Below are positions 1 to 9,238 of a stretch of 64,000 nucleotides of DNA, one piece after another. The first letter of the stretch is position 1. Every line of letters begins with the position of its first letter. The stretch is from Pseudomarimonas salicorniae (GTDB lineage: Bacteria; Pseudomonadota; Gammaproteobacteria; Xanthomonadales; Xanthomonadaceae), in NCBI RefSeq assembly GCF_023156535.1, contig NZ_JALNMH010000006.1, forward strand, positions 186,001 through 250,000, read 5' to 3'. The notes beneath the pieces are model-generated. The model was not told the DNA's origin and ran no database searches. It worked only from the letters and a program-made list of their open reading frames with translations. The translations under genes were made by a program, and so were the position numbers.

Positions 1-645
1 CGCATCGAGACCGGCAAGCGTGCCGGCCAGCACTTCACCCCGCAGGAGGAGATCCACCGGCTGATGGTCCACTACGCCGCCCAGGGCCTGCGCGTAGTCC
101 GGCTGAAGGGCGGTGATCCCTTCGTCTTCGGCCGCGGCGGCGAGGAGATCGAGCACCTTCGCGAACACGACATCGACTACGAGGTGATCCCCGGGATCAC
201 CGCGGCCCTGGCCTGCGCCGCGCACGCCGGCATCCCGCTGACCCACCGCGATCACGCCCAGTCGGTGCGCCTGCTGACCGCGCACTGCCGCGACTCGCTC
301 GACACTCATGACTGGGCAGCCCTGGCCCAGGAGCGGCAGACCCTCGCCGTCTATATGGGGGTGTCGGCCCTGGCCGACTTCTCGGACCAGCTGATCGCCC
401 ACGGACGCGGCCCTGATACCCCCTGCGCGCTGATCGAGAACGGCAGTCGGCCGGATCAGCGTGTGGTGTTGACCACGCTGCAGCACTTGCCGGCCGACGC
501 CGCGAGGTTCAACGTAGGCTCCCCGGCGCTGCTGGTGACGGGCGAAGTGGCGGCGCTGGGTGACCGGCTGCACTGGTTCGGCGCCAAGCCGCTGCGTCAC
601 CATCCTGTACACGCGGTTCCCGCGGCACTCGCCAGCGCGGCCTGA
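1..645 (+). CDS. cysG: Uroporphyrinogen-III C-methyltransferase / siroheme synthase, C-terminal part (5' truncated by window)
   Basis: The reading frame is open from base 1, so the true start lies outside the window. The visible 214 residues belong to the SAM-dependent tetrapyrrole methylase fold. The diagnostic SUMT motif [12 protein letters not shown] is at about residues 39-50, followed by the VIPGITAAL substrate/SAM loop and the THRDHAQS segment. SUMT makes precorrin-2 from uroporphyrinogen III using two SAM. In CysG it is fused to the dehydrogenase/ferrochelatase half that finishes siroheme, the cofactor of sulfite reductase. cysK follows after 27 bp on the same strand, so siroheme and cysteine synthesis are probably co-transcribed. 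Whether the upstream half is a full CysG or a stand-alone CobA cannot be seen. Confidence 0.9.
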   Translation, partial: RIETGKRAGQHFTPQEEIHRLMVHYAAQGLRVVRLKGGDPFVFGRGGEEIEHLREHDIDYEVIPGITAALACAAHAGIPLTHRDHAQSVRLLTAHCRDSLDTHDWAALAQERQTLAVYMGVSALADFSDQLIAHGRGPDTPCALIENGSRPDQRVVLTTLQHLPADAARFNVGSPALLVTGEVAALGDRLHWFGAKPLRHHPVHAVPAALASAA

Positions 646-672
646 TCCCGACACGCCTTCCGGAGTCTGATC

Positions 673-1653
673 ATGATCTACGACAGCATCCTCGACACCA
701 TCGGCCGCACGCCGGTGGTTCGTGCCCACCGCATCGCCCCGCAGGGCATCGAACTCTTCTTCAAGGTCGAGGCCTTCAATCCCGGCGGCTCGGTGAAGGA
801 TCGCCTGGCGCTGGCGATCATCCTCGACGCCGAGCAGCGCGGCACCCTCAAGCCCGGTCAGACCGTGGTCGAGGCGACCTCGGGCAATACGGGCGTGGCC
901 CTGGCCATGGTCTGCGCCGCGCGTGGCTATCCCTTCGTTGCGGTGATGAGCGAGACCTTCTCCATCGAGCGGCGGAAGCTGATGCGCGGCTACGGCGCCA
1001 AGGTCATCCTGACTCCCGCCGCGGCGCGCGGCAGCGGCATGGTCAAACGAGCCGAGGAGCTGGCCGCACAGCACGGCTGGTTCCTGGCGAGGCAGTTCGA
1101 GAACCCGGCCAATCCGGCCTACCACCGCAGCACCACCGCCGCCGAGATCCTCCGCGACTTCGCGGGTCGGCCGCTGGACTATTTCGTGTCCGGCTGGGGC
1201 ACCGGCGGCACCATGACCGGCGTCGGCGAGGTGCTGCGGGTGGCCCGTCCCGAGGTGAAGATCGTCACCACCGAACCCGCCGGGGCCTCCCTGCTGGCTG
1301 GCAAGGAGTGGCAGCCGCACAAGATCCAGGGCTGGACTCCGGACTTCGTGCCCAAGGTCCTCAACCGCGATGTGTTCGACGAGAACCTGCCAATCGACGA
1401 CATCACCGCGCGCGACACCGCGCGTCGCCTCGCTCGCGAGGAAGGCATTTTCGTCGGCATCTCCGCCGGCGCCACCGCCGCCGCTGCGCTCAAGGTCGCC
1501 GAATCCGCACCCAAGGGCAGCACCATCCTCGCCATGCTCCCCGACACCGGCGAGCGCTACCTGTCGACCTTCCTCTTCGAAGGCGTCGAGGAAGGCTCGG
1601 ACGACGCCTGGCTGGCGTCGCTGGAGGCAGGCGACAGCAGCGCCGCGGCCTGA
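673..1653 (+). CDS. cysK: Cysteine synthase (O-acetylserine sulfhydrylase)
   Basis: A PLP-dependent beta-replacement enzyme of 326 residues that makes cysteine from O-acetylserine and sulfide in the cytoplasm. The PLP lysine sits in NPGGSVKDR (about residues 37-45). The substrate-binding asparagine loop TSGNTG is at about 69-74, and the phosphate-binding glycine loop GWGTGGTMTG is at about 174-183. Length fits the CysK/CysM family. The ATG is preceded by a CGGAG ribosome site 8 bp upstream. Position directly after cysG supports a sulfur-assimilation operon. CysK rather than CysM is the likelier name, but the two are hard to separate by eye. Confidence 0.93.
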   Translation: MIYDSILDTIGRTPVVRAHRIAPQGIELFFKVEAFNPGGSVKDRLALAIILDAEQRGTLKPGQTVVEATSGNTGVALAMVCAARGYPFVAVMSETFSIERRKLMRGYGAKVILTPAAARGSGMVKRAEELAAQHGWFLARQFENPANPAYHRSTTAAEILRDFAGRPLDYFVSGWGTGGTMTGVGEVLRVARPEVKIVTTEPAGASLLAGKEWQPHKIQGWTPDFVPKVLNRDVFDENLPIDDITARDTARRLAREEGIFVGISAGATAAAALKVAESAPKGSTILAMLPDTGERYLSTFLFEGVEEGSDDAWLASLEAGDSSAAA

Positions 1654-1677
1654 CGCGCGCGCGGGCGATCCGCACTT

Positions 1678-2102
1678 CATAGGGTGCGGCTGGCCGCACC
1701 GGGCGTAGCGTTCGATCGGCGCGACAGCCGCGCCAAGGAAAACGCAGGGCGCAAAGCAGACGTAGTGCAAAACCCCGATGTAGGAGCCAGCTTGCTGGCG
1801 ATAGGCGCCCTGGTTGGGACGATCGCCAGCAAGCTGGCTCCTACATTCAACGGCGCTGCAAGGTCCGGTTTGCGCCGCAACGCAGGCGTTGCCCGGTCAA
1901 ACTGTGGGAGTGCCCTCGGGCGCGACCGCAGCGCTAGGGATTCACCACAGGCCGAGGCCAGAGCGGATCTCCGCGGTCGCGCCCAAGGGCACTCCCACAG
2001 TCGGGATTCGTTGAGCGTCAGCGAAGTCACATGAGGTGGGTCTCGGCGCACCGATACGGGGGTTCGGACGGTACGTCCGGTGCGGCCAGCCGCACCCTAT
2101 GA
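1678..2102. repeat. Composite intergenic repeat cluster 1 (REP/BIME-like)
   Basis: The 661-bp gap between convergent cysK and the M2 peptidase gene holds three palindromic repeat families. C-type units (GGTGCGGCTGGCCGCACC) are at 1678-1700 and, inverted, at 2047-2102. An A-type pair, GGAGCCAGCTTGCTGGC facing its reverse complement, is at 1779-1846. A B-type pair, GTGGGAGTGCCC facing GGGCACTCCCAC around GCGACCGC, is at 1902-2001. A short D-type linker (about 1850-1900) joins A to B. The same families recur in five other gaps of this window. No gene is credible here; the open frames are repeat translations. Confidence 0.85.
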
Positions 2103-2176
2103 ACTCGGCTAACGCCCCCGATGGCGCGGCAGGGCTTGGCTTCAGCGCAGCAAGCTGCGCTGTACGAGTGCCGCTC

Positions 2177-2203
2177 GCGTCTTTCGCGTCTTTTGCGTCT
2201 TTC
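2177..2203. repeat. Three 9-bp tandem units (GCGTCTTTY)
   Basis: GCGTCTTTC, GCGTCTTTT and GCGTCTTTC lie head to tail just beyond repeat cluster 1. They are non-coding and of unknown role. Confidence 0.6.
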
Positions 2204-2264
2204 GCGGACCCAATCGCTCTTGCTTTGCGAATGTCCGTTTGACGCCCCAAGGCCCCGTGAAACG

Positions 2265-2290
2265 CACAACGCCGGCACGGGGCCGGCGTC
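2265..2290 (-). terminator. Terminator-like hairpin after the M2 peptidase gene
   Basis: A perfect 8-bp stem, ACGCCGGC (2269-2276) with GCCGGCGT (2282-2289), has a 5-base loop. It lies 25 bp downstream of the minus-strand stop. On the minus strand it is followed only by GTTGTG, so the U-tract is weak and the site may be only an RNA-stabilising hairpin. Confidence 0.45.
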
Positions 2291-2314
2291 GTGGGGTCAG
2301 CCAGGCGGCAGGCC

Positions 2315-4246
2315 TCAGAAGCCGCAGCTCTTGCCCTGGTTCTGCTCGTTCAGCCAGCCCTGCAGCGGGCCGAAGTACTCGAGCACCGCCGAGGCGTCCA
2401 TGGTCTCGGTGCCGGTCAGCTCCTTCATGGTCTGCTGCCACGGCTGGCTCTGGCCTTTCTGCAGCATGGCCCAGAACTTCGCACCGGCTTCCTTGTTGCC
2501 GGCGAAGTTGCAGGTGTGCAGCGGACCTTCGTGGCCCGAGGCGTCGCAGAGCGCCTTGTAGAACTGGAACTGCAGCACGTGGGACAGGAAGTAGCGCGTG
2601 TAGGGCGTATTGCCCGGCACGTGGTACTTCGCGCCCGGGTCGAAGAAGTCCTCGCCGCGCGGGCTGGACGGCGCCACGCCCTGGTACTGGGCCTTCAGCT
2701 CCCACCACGCCTTGTTGTAGTTCTCAGGCGCGATCGAGCCGTCGAACACGCCCCAGCGCCAGCGGTCGATCATCAGACCGAAGGGCATGAAGGCGACCTT
2801 GGCCAGGGCCATGCGCATCTGCTCGTTGATGGTCGCCTGCTCGCTGACCACCGCGTCGCCGACCAGGTTGATCGACTTCAGGTAGTCCGGGGTCATCGAC
2901 AGCACGATGGTGTCGCCGATGGCCTCGTGGAAGCCGTCATGCGCGCCGCTCTGGAAGATAGGCGGCTGGTCCTTGTAGGCCAGGTAGTAATAGATGTGGC
3001 CGAGCTCGTGATAGATCGTGGTCAGCTCTTCCTCGTTCGGCTTGATGCACATCTTCATGCGCACGTCCGAAGCGTCCGGATTCATCTGCCAGGCGCTGGC
3101 GTGGCAGACCACGTCGCGGTCGCGCGGCTTGATCAGCTGCGACTTCTCGTAGAACGACTCCGGCAGGGCCGGCATGCCAAGACCGGTGTAGAAGCCTTCG
3201 GCCAGCTGGGTCATGTCCTTGGCGATATCGAAGTCGGCGGCGATGCCTTCCTCGACCAGGCGCGCGCTGGCGGTGTCCCTGAGCTTGGCGACGCGGTCGG
3301 CGAACAGGCGGGCGCGCTTGTCCTCGAGGCTCTTGCTGATGTCGAGGTCACCCACGCCCGGGTAGGGCTGCAGGAAGTCCCAGAGGTTGCCCCAGTCCTG
3401 CTGCCACAGGTTGCCCATCAGATGGGCCGGGAGGTACTTGCCGTCGACCGTGCCCTGATCGCCGTACTTCTCGGTCAGCTCGCTGCGCACGTAGCAGTGC
3501 AGGTTGTCGTAGAGCGGCTTGACCTGGCCCCACAGACGGTCGGTCTCGGCCTTGAAGGCATCCGGATCCATGTCATAGCCGGAGCGCCACATGTGGCCGG
3601 CGTCCTTGTAGCCCATCTCGCGCGCGCCCTCGTTGATCAGCGCGGCGAACTCCTGGTAGTCGGCGCGCATCGGCACCGAGATGGTGTGCCAGCCCTGCCA
3701 GGCCTCCAGCTGGGCGTTGTAGTCGCGGCTCTTGGCCAGCGTCTCGGACAGCTCGCCGATCTGCCGGCAGACCTGCTCCTCGCCCTCGCCGGTGCAGTAG
3801 CTGCCCGAGCCGTAGGCCTGGTCGAGGCCGGTGGCCAGCTCGGTCAGGCGCTTGAGCTTGGCCGGATCCTTTGGTGCCGGCATCGAGGTGCCGAGCTTGA
3901 GCAGGGCGATGGCGCGTGCGGTCGACTCGCTCATCGGCTGGCCCTCGTACTGCTTGGCCTGCTCGACGAACTCGTTGAGCTGGGCGAGCTGCTTCTCGCT
4001 GTAGGCCGCGGCAAGACGGGCGGTGTCGTCGTTGATATAGGTCTGCGACAGCCAGGCCGCCGAAGTGCCGGCCGGCATCATCTCGGCCATGGTCTTGTTG
4101 ACCCGGGCGATGAAGGCGTCGGCGCTCTCCTTCGGCGCCTCGGCCACCGGGGCGGCGGTCTCGCCCTCGGGCGCACTGCCGCAGCCGGCCAGCAGGGTAA
4201 GGGAAGCCAGAATCGAAATCGCCAGCGGCGCGCGAGGCAGTTTCAC
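2315..4246 (-). CDS. M2 family (ACE-like) zinc dipeptidyl carboxypeptidase, lipoprotein
   Basis: A periplasm-facing lipoprotein of 643 residues that resembles angiotensin-converting enzyme. The zinc site is HELGH at residues 413-417, with the third ligand in HEAIGD (Glu441), giving the M2 spacing. I chose the GTG at 4246 because GGAGAG sits 7 bp upstream and the product then begins with a short basic stretch, a hydrophobic segment and the lipobox LLAGC. The ATGs at 4276 and 4264 would add residues before the signal peptide. M2 enzymes remove C-terminal dipeptides from peptides; the natural substrate here is unknown. Single gene with no obvious operon partner. Confidence 0.9.
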   Translation of the reverse strand: MKLPRAPLAISILASLTLLAGCGSAPEGETAAPVAEAPKESADAFIARVNKTMAEMMPAGTSAAWLSQTYINDDTARLAAAYSEKQLAQLNEFVEQAKQYEGQPMSESTARAIALLKLGTSMPAPKDPAKLKRLTELATGLDQAYGSGSYCTGEGEEQVCRQIGELSETLAKSRDYNAQLEAWQGWHTISVPMRADYQEFAALINEGAREMGYKDAGHMWRSGYDMDPDAFKAETDRLWGQVKPLYDNLHCYVRSELTEKYGDQGTVDGKYLPAHLMGNLWQQDWGNLWDFLQPYPGVGDLDISKSLEDKRARLFADRVAKLRDTASARLVEEGIAADFDIAKDMTQLAEGFYTGLGMPALPESFYEKSQLIKPRDRDVVCHASAWQMNPDASDVRMKMCIKPNEEELTTIYHELGHIYYYLAYKDQPPIFQSGAHDGFHEAIGDTIVLSMTPDYLKSINLVGDAVVSEQATINEQMRMALAKVAFMPFGLMIDRWRWGVFDGSIAPENYNKAWWELKAQYQGVAPSSPRGEDFFDPGAKYHVPGNTPYTRYFLSHVLQFQFYKALCDASGHEGPLHTCNFAGNKEAGAKFWAMLQKGQSQPWQQTMKELTGTETMDASAVLEYFGPLQGWLNEQNQGKSCGF

Positions 4247-4352
4247 GGTGCACTCTCCAGTCATTGCGGTCCGCAATCGTTGCGGGGAGGGCGCAGGCTA
4301 GACGGCGGCTGAATGCGGTGCAAGTGGCAGTGGTGCCGCGCAGCGGCTCCCC

Positions 4353-4661
4353 TCAGCGGGCGGAGGGCGGTGCCGGAGGGCCCTGCCCGGCGCAGTGCGC
4401 GCCCGCCGGAAAGGGCGGGTGGCCCCAGCGGCACAGGGTGTCCAGCCGTCGCTGCACCACGTCGGCATCCGCGAAGTAGAGCCCGGCCAGCAGGCGGAGG
4501 TCGGCCTGCGGCCAGTTCCCCGCGCAGGGTCGCGAACATCGGCACCAGGCCGACGTGGGCCCAGGCCATGAAGGCGATCGGCCAGCTCAGGGCGATCAGG
4601 GAAAGGGGGGCGCCGAGCGCTGCCGCCAGCAGCGCAGCGAAACCCCTTGTTCAGGGGCCAT
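4353..4661 (-). pseudogene. Frameshifted small membrane-protein gene
   Basis: This stretch codes for protein only if single-base frame changes are allowed. One frame gives two hydrophobic segments (ALLAAALGAPLSLIALSW and a following AFMAWAHVGLVPMFATL). After the CCCC run at 4518-4521 the coding look moves to the next frame (PQADLRLLAGLYFADADVV) and ends at a stop at 4353. A second run, CCCC at 4643-4646, separates the membrane segment from the only upstream ATG (4661), which would overlap the preceding gene's end. Both breaks are at four-base homopolymers, so this is either a decaying gene or assembly error. Family not recognised. Confidence 0.4.
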
Positions 4662-5160
4662 GAGGCAGGCCGCGCCCGGCGAGGAATCGCCGGGCGTCCT
4701 CGGCGTCGGCCTCGAACCAGGCCTGCGTCGAGCCCAGGCGGAAGGTGTAGCCCCAGGCGTCCATGTCGCGCGTCAGCCGCCCCCGGCCCACCCCGGGCAG
4801 CCGATCGGCCAGCAGGATCTGCAGGTAGCAGGTGGCGTCCTCCTCGATCACCGAGTCGGTGGCATCGGTATGCACCAGCGCACGGCGCTCCTCCGGCAGG
4901 ACGATCAGATGGCAGGCCTCGTGCAGCAGCGAATGCACCGGCGTGTCGGGCCGGGCGAACACCCGGCTGGCGATCACCCCGGCCTCCTCGTCGCCCCAGA
5001 AACTGCCCGGAATCGCCTCGCCCTCGGCCACCTCAACCAGTTCCAGCGCAAACTCCGCCAGCAGATCGCGCACGGCGCCCACATCCACGTCGCGCAGGCG
5101 CAGCACCTCTACGGGATCCGTAGCGGCGGCAGGGGCGGCGGGAGCGGGGGCGGCGTACAT
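4651..5160 (-). CDS. Small HExxH-motif protein, putative metalloprotease-like
   Basis: Conserved-looking protein of 169 residues with the sequence LLHEACHLIVL, an HExxH zinc-metallopeptidase signature, followed about 25 residues later by an acidic EED that could supply a third ligand. No signal peptide is evident; the N-terminus is Ala/Pro-rich. I chose the ATG at 5160 because every longer start would read through the intergenic repeat cluster, whose translation is not protein-like. A gluzincin-type peptidase is possible, but the short length and lack of a recognised family leave the function open. The 3' end abuts the frameshifted gene downstream. Confidence 0.7.
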   Translation of the reverse strand: MYAAPAPAAPAAATDPVEVLRLRDVDVGAVRDLLAEFALELVEVAEGEAIPGSFWGDEEAGVIASRVFARPDTPVHSLLHEACHLIVLPEERRALVHTDATDSVIEEDATCYLQILLADRLPGVGRGRLTRDMDAWGYTFRLGSTQAWFEADAEDARRFLAGRGLPHGP

Positions 5161-5255
5161 CGGCGGAACGTAGGGACGGGTGGCGGCGGATTGTATGCGA
5201 GGAGCAAAACCTGCGCCTCTCCTTGGCAATCCGTTCAGGAAGACTCGGGCGCAAA

Positions 5256-5605
5256 GCAGACATTCATAAAGAAGACATTCATAGGGCGCGGCTGGCCGCA
5301 CCGGGCATACCGTCCGAACGCCCGTATCGGTGCGTCCAGGACGCACCCTATGGGGCTTCGCTGACGCCCAACGCAGCCCGACTGTGGGAGCGCCCTTGGG
5401 CGCGACCGCGGAGTTCCGCTCTGGCCGCGGTCTGTGGTGAATCCGTAGCGCTGCGGTCGCGCCCAAGGGCGCTCCCACAATTTGACTGCGGCAAGGCCTG
5501 CTTTGCGGCGCAAACCGGACCTTGCAGCGCCGTTGCGTGTAGGAGCCAGCTTGCTGGCGATCGTCCCGTCCGGGGCGCCTATCGCCAGCAAGCTGGCTCC
5601 TACAT
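5256..5605. repeat. Composite intergenic repeat cluster 2 (C-B-D-A order)
   Basis: The order is a non-palindromic AAGACATTCATAAAGAAGAC leader (from 5256), C-type palindrome 5280-5352, B-type pair 5382-5480, D linker 5481-5537 and A-type pair 5537-5605. Leader, order and most of the sequence match cluster 6 (36399-36746), which implies that the whole composite was copied as a unit. The rest of the 5161-5658 gap holds no credible gene. Confidence 0.85.
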
Positions 5606-5658
5606 TTGGGATCTGCGGAAGGTCCGCTTCGCGCCCAGTCCTGCCCTTCAACCACAAG

Positions 5659-6942
5659 CTACCAGAGCGCATCCCGCAGCTTGTACCAGCCCATCGCGGT
5701 GACCAGCAGCGGGGTGCGCAGCCAGCGGCCGCCGGGGAAGGGCAGGTGGCGGAGGCGGGCGAAGGCATCGAGGCGTTCGGACTGGCCGCGGATGGCCTCG
5801 GCGATGATCCGCCCGGCCAGCTGGGCGGTGTTGAGGCCGTGCCCGCTGTAACCCTGTGCGTAGTAGAGGTTGCTGCCTAGCCGGCCCCAGTGCGGGGCGC
5901 GGCTGGCGGTGATGCCGATATTGCCGCCCCAGACGTACTCGAGCTTCACCGGGCCCAGGTTCGGAAAGACCTTGGCAATGCGCCGGCGCATCACCCCTGG
6001 CAGGTGCGGCGGGGGCAGGGTGGAATAGCTCGCCCGGCCGCCGAACAGCAGGCGGTGGTCGCGGGTGAGGCGGAAGTAGTCCAGCGCCCAGTTGACGTCG
6101 GCTACCGCCATGCCGTTCCCGATCAGGCCGCGGGCGCGGGCCTCGCCCAGCGGCTCGGTGACGGCGATATAGCTGCCGACCGGCATCAGTCGCGTGCGCA
6201 GCTCCGGCACCAGCGGTCCGAGATAGGCGTTGCCGCCGAGCACGCCGAAGGCAGCGGTCACGCGGCCGGCCGGCGTGTGGAAGTGCAGCGGCTCGCCGCG
6301 CTCGATGCGGATCACCGGGCTGGCCTCGAACACCTGAACGCCGAGTTCCCGCGCCGCGCGGGCCAGGCCCTGCACGTACTTCAGCGGATGCAGGTGGCCG
6401 CTGCGGGCATCGAACAGCGCGCCGAGGTAGCGCCGGCTGTCGAGCTGCCGAACCAGCGTCTCGCGCGGCCACCATTCCAGCTCGTAGCCGTAGCGCTCGG
6501 CCAGCTGCTCGCGCTCGGCGCGCAGGGCGCGCTCCTGGCGCGGCTTGATCGCGACGTGGGCGTGGCCGGGCTGCCAGTCGCAGTCGATGCCGAAGCGGGC
6601 GCTGCGCTGGTGGATCATCTCCACCCCCTCGAGCGACCAGTCGAACATCGCCCGGGCGACGTCACTGCCCAGCGCGGCCTCCAGCACGTGCGGTTCGCAA
6701 CCGTAGCCGAAGATCGCCTGGCCGCCATTGCGTCCGGAGGCGCCCCAGCCGATGCGCTGGGCTTCCAGCACCACCACGCGGCGGCCGGCCTCGGCCAGTT
6801 CGATGGCCGCCGACAGCCCGGTCAGGCCGCCGCCCAGCACCACCACGTCGGCGCCGAGGTCGCCCTTCAGCGCGGGCAGCAGGGGCGCTGCATCGACGCT
6901 GGCCGCATACCAGGACGGCGCATGCGGCAGCGGCTCAGACAT
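5659..6942 (-). CDS. puuB: Gamma-glutamylputrescine oxidase-like FAD oxidoreductase
   Basis: A 427-residue DAO-family flavoprotein. The dinucleotide-binding VVVLGGGLTGLSAA is at about residues 33-46 with the acidic strand end VVVLEA, followed by the FAD-contact segment GASGRNGGQA. PuuB oxidises gamma-glutamylputrescine to gamma-glutamyl-aminobutyraldehyde, releasing ammonia and peroxide. The gene overlaps the upstream glutamine-synthetase-like gene by 8 bp, so the two are translationally coupled, and the remaining Puu and Pot genes lie divergently beside them. That context is the main reason for choosing PuuB over other DAO-family amine oxidases. Confidence 0.82.
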   Translation of the reverse strand: MSEPLPHAPSWYAASVDAAPLLPALKGDLGADVVVLGGGLTGLSAAIELAEAGRRVVVLEAQRIGWGASGRNGGQAIFGYGCEPHVLEAALGSDVARAMFDWSLEGVEMIHQRSARFGIDCDWQPGHAHVAIKPRQERALRAEREQLAERYGYELEWWPRETLVRQLDSRRYLGALFDARSGHLHPLKYVQGLARAARELGVQVFEASPVIRIERGEPLHFHTPAGRVTAAFGVLGGNAYLGPLVPELRTRLMPVGSYIAVTEPLGEARARGLIGNGMAVADVNWALDYFRLTRDHRLLFGGRASYSTLPPPHLPGVMRRRIAKVFPNLGPVKLEYVWGGNIGITASRAPHWGRLGSNLYYAQGYSGHGLNTAQLAGRIIAEAIRGQSERLDAFARLRHLPFPGGRWLRTPLLVTAMGWYKLRDALW

Positions 6943-8302
6943 GCCGCAGGTACCAGTCCACCTCCAGCGAGGTCACCTCGCGCTCGAAGCTGCGCAGCTC
7001 CTTGAGCTTCTGCTGGCCGTAGATGTGCCGGAACGCGCTGCCGAACTGCTTCTCCACATAGTCGCTGGAAAGAAAGCGCTCGATGCTCTGCCGCCAGTGT
7101 GGCTCCTGCAGCTCGGTCTGCTCGTAGGCGTTGCCGGTGACCGGCGGGCCCGGGTCGTGGCCCTGCTCGATACCGTCCAGCATGCCGGCCAGCACCGCCG
7201 CGGTGACCAGATAGGGGTTCGCATCGGCGCCGGCGATGCGGTGCTCGATGCGGACATTGTCGGGGTCGCTATAGGGCACGCGCATCGCCACCGTGCGGTT
7301 GTTGAAGCCCCAGCAGGTGTTCAGCGGCACGAAGGCGTTGAGCACGAAGCGCCGGTAGCTGTTGGCATGCGGGGCGAACAGCAGCATGCAGTCATCGGCG
7401 CAGCGCTGCAGCCCGCCGATGGCGTGGCGCAGGTTGTCCGAGGGCGACTCCGGCGTGCAGGCGAAGACGTTGCGGCCCTCGCGGTCGAGCACGCTGGCGT
7501 GCACGTGCAGGCCGCTGCCGGCCTGGCCGACGAAGGGCTTGGCCATGAAGCTGGCCTGCATGCCCTGCTGCTCGGCGACGGCCTTGATCGCGCGCTTGAG
7601 CATCAGCGCGTCGTCGCAGGCGGCCAGCGCGTCGGCGCGGTGCTTGAGGTTGATCTCGAACTGTCCGGGGGCGTACTCGGCCACCGCGGTGTCGGCCGGG
7701 ATGCCCTGGGCGGCGCAGGCCGCCGCCACCGCCTCGGTAAAGCCGCGGTAGTCCTGCAGGTCCTGCAGGTAATACACCTGGGTGGCGTGATTGCGCTGTC
7801 CGGTGTTCGGGTTGATCGTGGTCCGCGGATGGCCGGCCTCGTCAAGGCGCGCGTCGAGCAGATAGAACTCCAGTTCCACCGCCACGACCGGCGTCCAGCC
7901 GCGGGCGGCGTAGCGCTCCAGCACCCGGCGCAGGACCTCGCGTGGATTGGCCTCGAAGGCGGTGCCGGCGAGGTCCTCCATGCACAGCAGGGCCTGCAGG
8001 GTCGGCACGTTTGCCCAGGGCACGGGTCGCAGTGAGCCCGGCAGCGGCCGGCAGACCCGGTCCTCGTCACCGATGTCGTAGCCGAGGCCGGTTTCCTCCA
8101 CGGTATTGCCGGTGATGTCGGTGGCGATCAGCGACATCGGCAGGCACACGCCCTGCGACCAGACCTTGTCCAGCGCGCTGCGGGCAATGCGCTTGCCGCG
8201 CAGCAGGCCGTTCATGTCGGCCAGGATCAGGTCCACCGCGGCCGCATCGGGCAGGGCGGCAAGGGCGGCGGCGTCGGCGTCGTTCAGCTGCAGGGTGGCC
8301 AT
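6935..8302 (-). CDS. puuA: Glutamine synthetase family protein, gamma-glutamylputrescine synthetase-like
   Basis: A 455-residue GS-fold ligase. Visible signatures are the N-terminal beta-grasp segment (ILADMNGLLRGKRI), the metal-binding VAVELEFYLL, the GSGLHVHAS histidine loop and the NRTVAMRVPYSD arginine loop. PuuA uses ATP to link glutamate to putrescine as the first step of the route continued by PuuB, PuuC and PuuD. It is translationally coupled to puuB and faces a second GS-like gene at 9239. GS-like ligases vary in amine substrate, so putrescine specificity is inferred from the neighbourhood. Confidence 0.8.
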   Translation of the reverse strand: MATLQLNDADAAALAALPDAAAVDLILADMNGLLRGKRIARSALDKVWSQGVCLPMSLIATDITGNTVEETGLGYDIGDEDRVCRPLPGSLRPVPWANVPTLQALLCMEDLAGTAFEANPREVLRRVLERYAARGWTPVVAVELEFYLLDARLDEAGHPRTTINPNTGQRNHATQVYYLQDLQDYRGFTEAVAAACAAQGIPADTAVAEYAPGQFEINLKHRADALAACDDALMLKRAIKAVAEQQGMQASFMAKPFVGQAGSGLHVHASVLDREGRNVFACTPESPSDNLRHAIGGLQRCADDCMLLFAPHANSYRRFVLNAFVPLNTCWGFNNRTVAMRVPYSDPDNVRIEHRIAGADANPYLVTAAVLAGMLDGIEQGHDPGPPVTGNAYEQTELQEPHWRQSIERFLSSDYVEKQFGSAFRHIYGQQKLKELRSFEREVTSLEVDWYLRHV

Positions 8303-8454
8303 GAAAGCACGGGTTCGGGGGCGAATCGGCGGATGCTAACAGAAGGTGAAAGTGTCAAGAATTCTCATCGCCCTGCGCCGGGAAGCGGCGCGAAACCGCC
8401 TGCAACTGGCTGTTCCATGGATGGCCGTTGAAAAAGTCGAACGGGAGGGGTAGG

Positions 8455-9237
8455 GTGCCGACAGCTCTCCCAAGACCCACATGCATGCCCCGGCTTGCCA
8501 AGGTGGCGGTTCCCGCGGATCGCAAGATGATCGGTCCCCACCCGTTCCAGTCGGTGGGCGAGAAATACCTGCGCGCCCTCCATGAGGCGGCCGGGGTCTG
8601 GCCGCTGCCGCTGCCTTCGCCGTGGGCGCTGGACACCGGGCAATGGCTGGACGAGGTTGACGGCCTGTTCCTCACCGGTTCGCACAGCAATATCGAGCCG
8701 CGCCGCTTCGGTGCAGGCGTTGTCGATCCCGGCTTCCTGCATGACCCCGAGCGTGACGAGGCGACCCTGTCGCTGATCCCGATGGCGCTGCAGCGCGGCC
8801 TGCCGGTGTTCGCCGTCTGTCGCGGCCTGCAGGAGGTCAATGTCGCGTTCGGCGGCAGCCTGCTGCAGAAGGTCCACGAAACGACAGGTTATGCTGACCA
8901 CCGCGAGGACACGGCGCAGCCGCTCGAGGTGCAGTACGCGCCCGCGCATCCGGTGAACCTTGCCGAAGGCGGCTGGCTGGCGGGCATCGCCGGCTCGACG
9001 CGGGTCGAGGTCAACTCCCTGCACGGCCAGGGCATCGAGCGGCTGGGTCGCGACCTGCTGGTCGAGGCCCGAGCCGACGACGGCCTGATCGAGGCCGTGC
9101 GTCATGCCGACCCCGACTCCTACCTTCTGGCGGTGCAGTGGCACCCGGAGTGGCGGGCCACCGAGAATCCCTTCTACGCCGGCACCTTCCGGCATTTCGG
9201 CGACGCCTGCCGTCGCCACCAGGCAAGGCGTCGCTGA
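8455..9237 (+). CDS. puuD: Gamma-glutamyl-gamma-aminobutyrate hydrolase (class I glutamine amidotransferase-like)
   Basis: A 260-residue C26-type hydrolase that frees GABA from gamma-glutamyl-GABA. The nucleophile elbow is AVCRGLQEVN, the catalytic His and Glu are in QWHPEW, and the family's PADRKMIGPHPF lies near the N-terminus. I chose the GTG at 8455 because GGAGG lies 6 bp upstream. The ATG at 8485 lacks a ribosome site but would also keep the whole domain. It is divergent from puuA across a 152-bp spacer, which must hold promoters for both arms; I saw no recognisable operator there. One base separates its stop from the next start. Confidence 0.87.
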   Translation: MPTALPRPTCMPRLAKVAVPADRKMIGPHPFQSVGEKYLRALHEAAGVWPLPLPSPWALDTGQWLDEVDGLFLTGSHSNIEPRRFGAGVVDPGFLHDPERDEATLSLIPMALQRGLPVFAVCRGLQEVNVAFGGSLLQKVHETTGYADHREDTAQPLEVQYAPAHPVNLAEGGWLAGIAGSTRVEVNSLHGQGIERLGRDLLVEARADDGLIEAVRHADPDSYLLAVQWHPEWRATENPFYAGTFRHFGDACRRHQARRR

Positions 9238-9238
9238 G

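Noticed and set aside
2291-4312. 673-codon open frame on the plus strand opposite the M2 peptidase gene
   Set aside because: It is the antisense of a clear gene with HExxH. The translation is His/Gln/Val/Leu-rich with no domain, as expected for an antisense frame in high-GC DNA.
5161-5655. N-terminal extension of the HEACH gene through repeat cluster 2
   Set aside because: The added 165 residues are translations of palindromic repeats and recur in other frames at other clusters, so they are not a protein domain.
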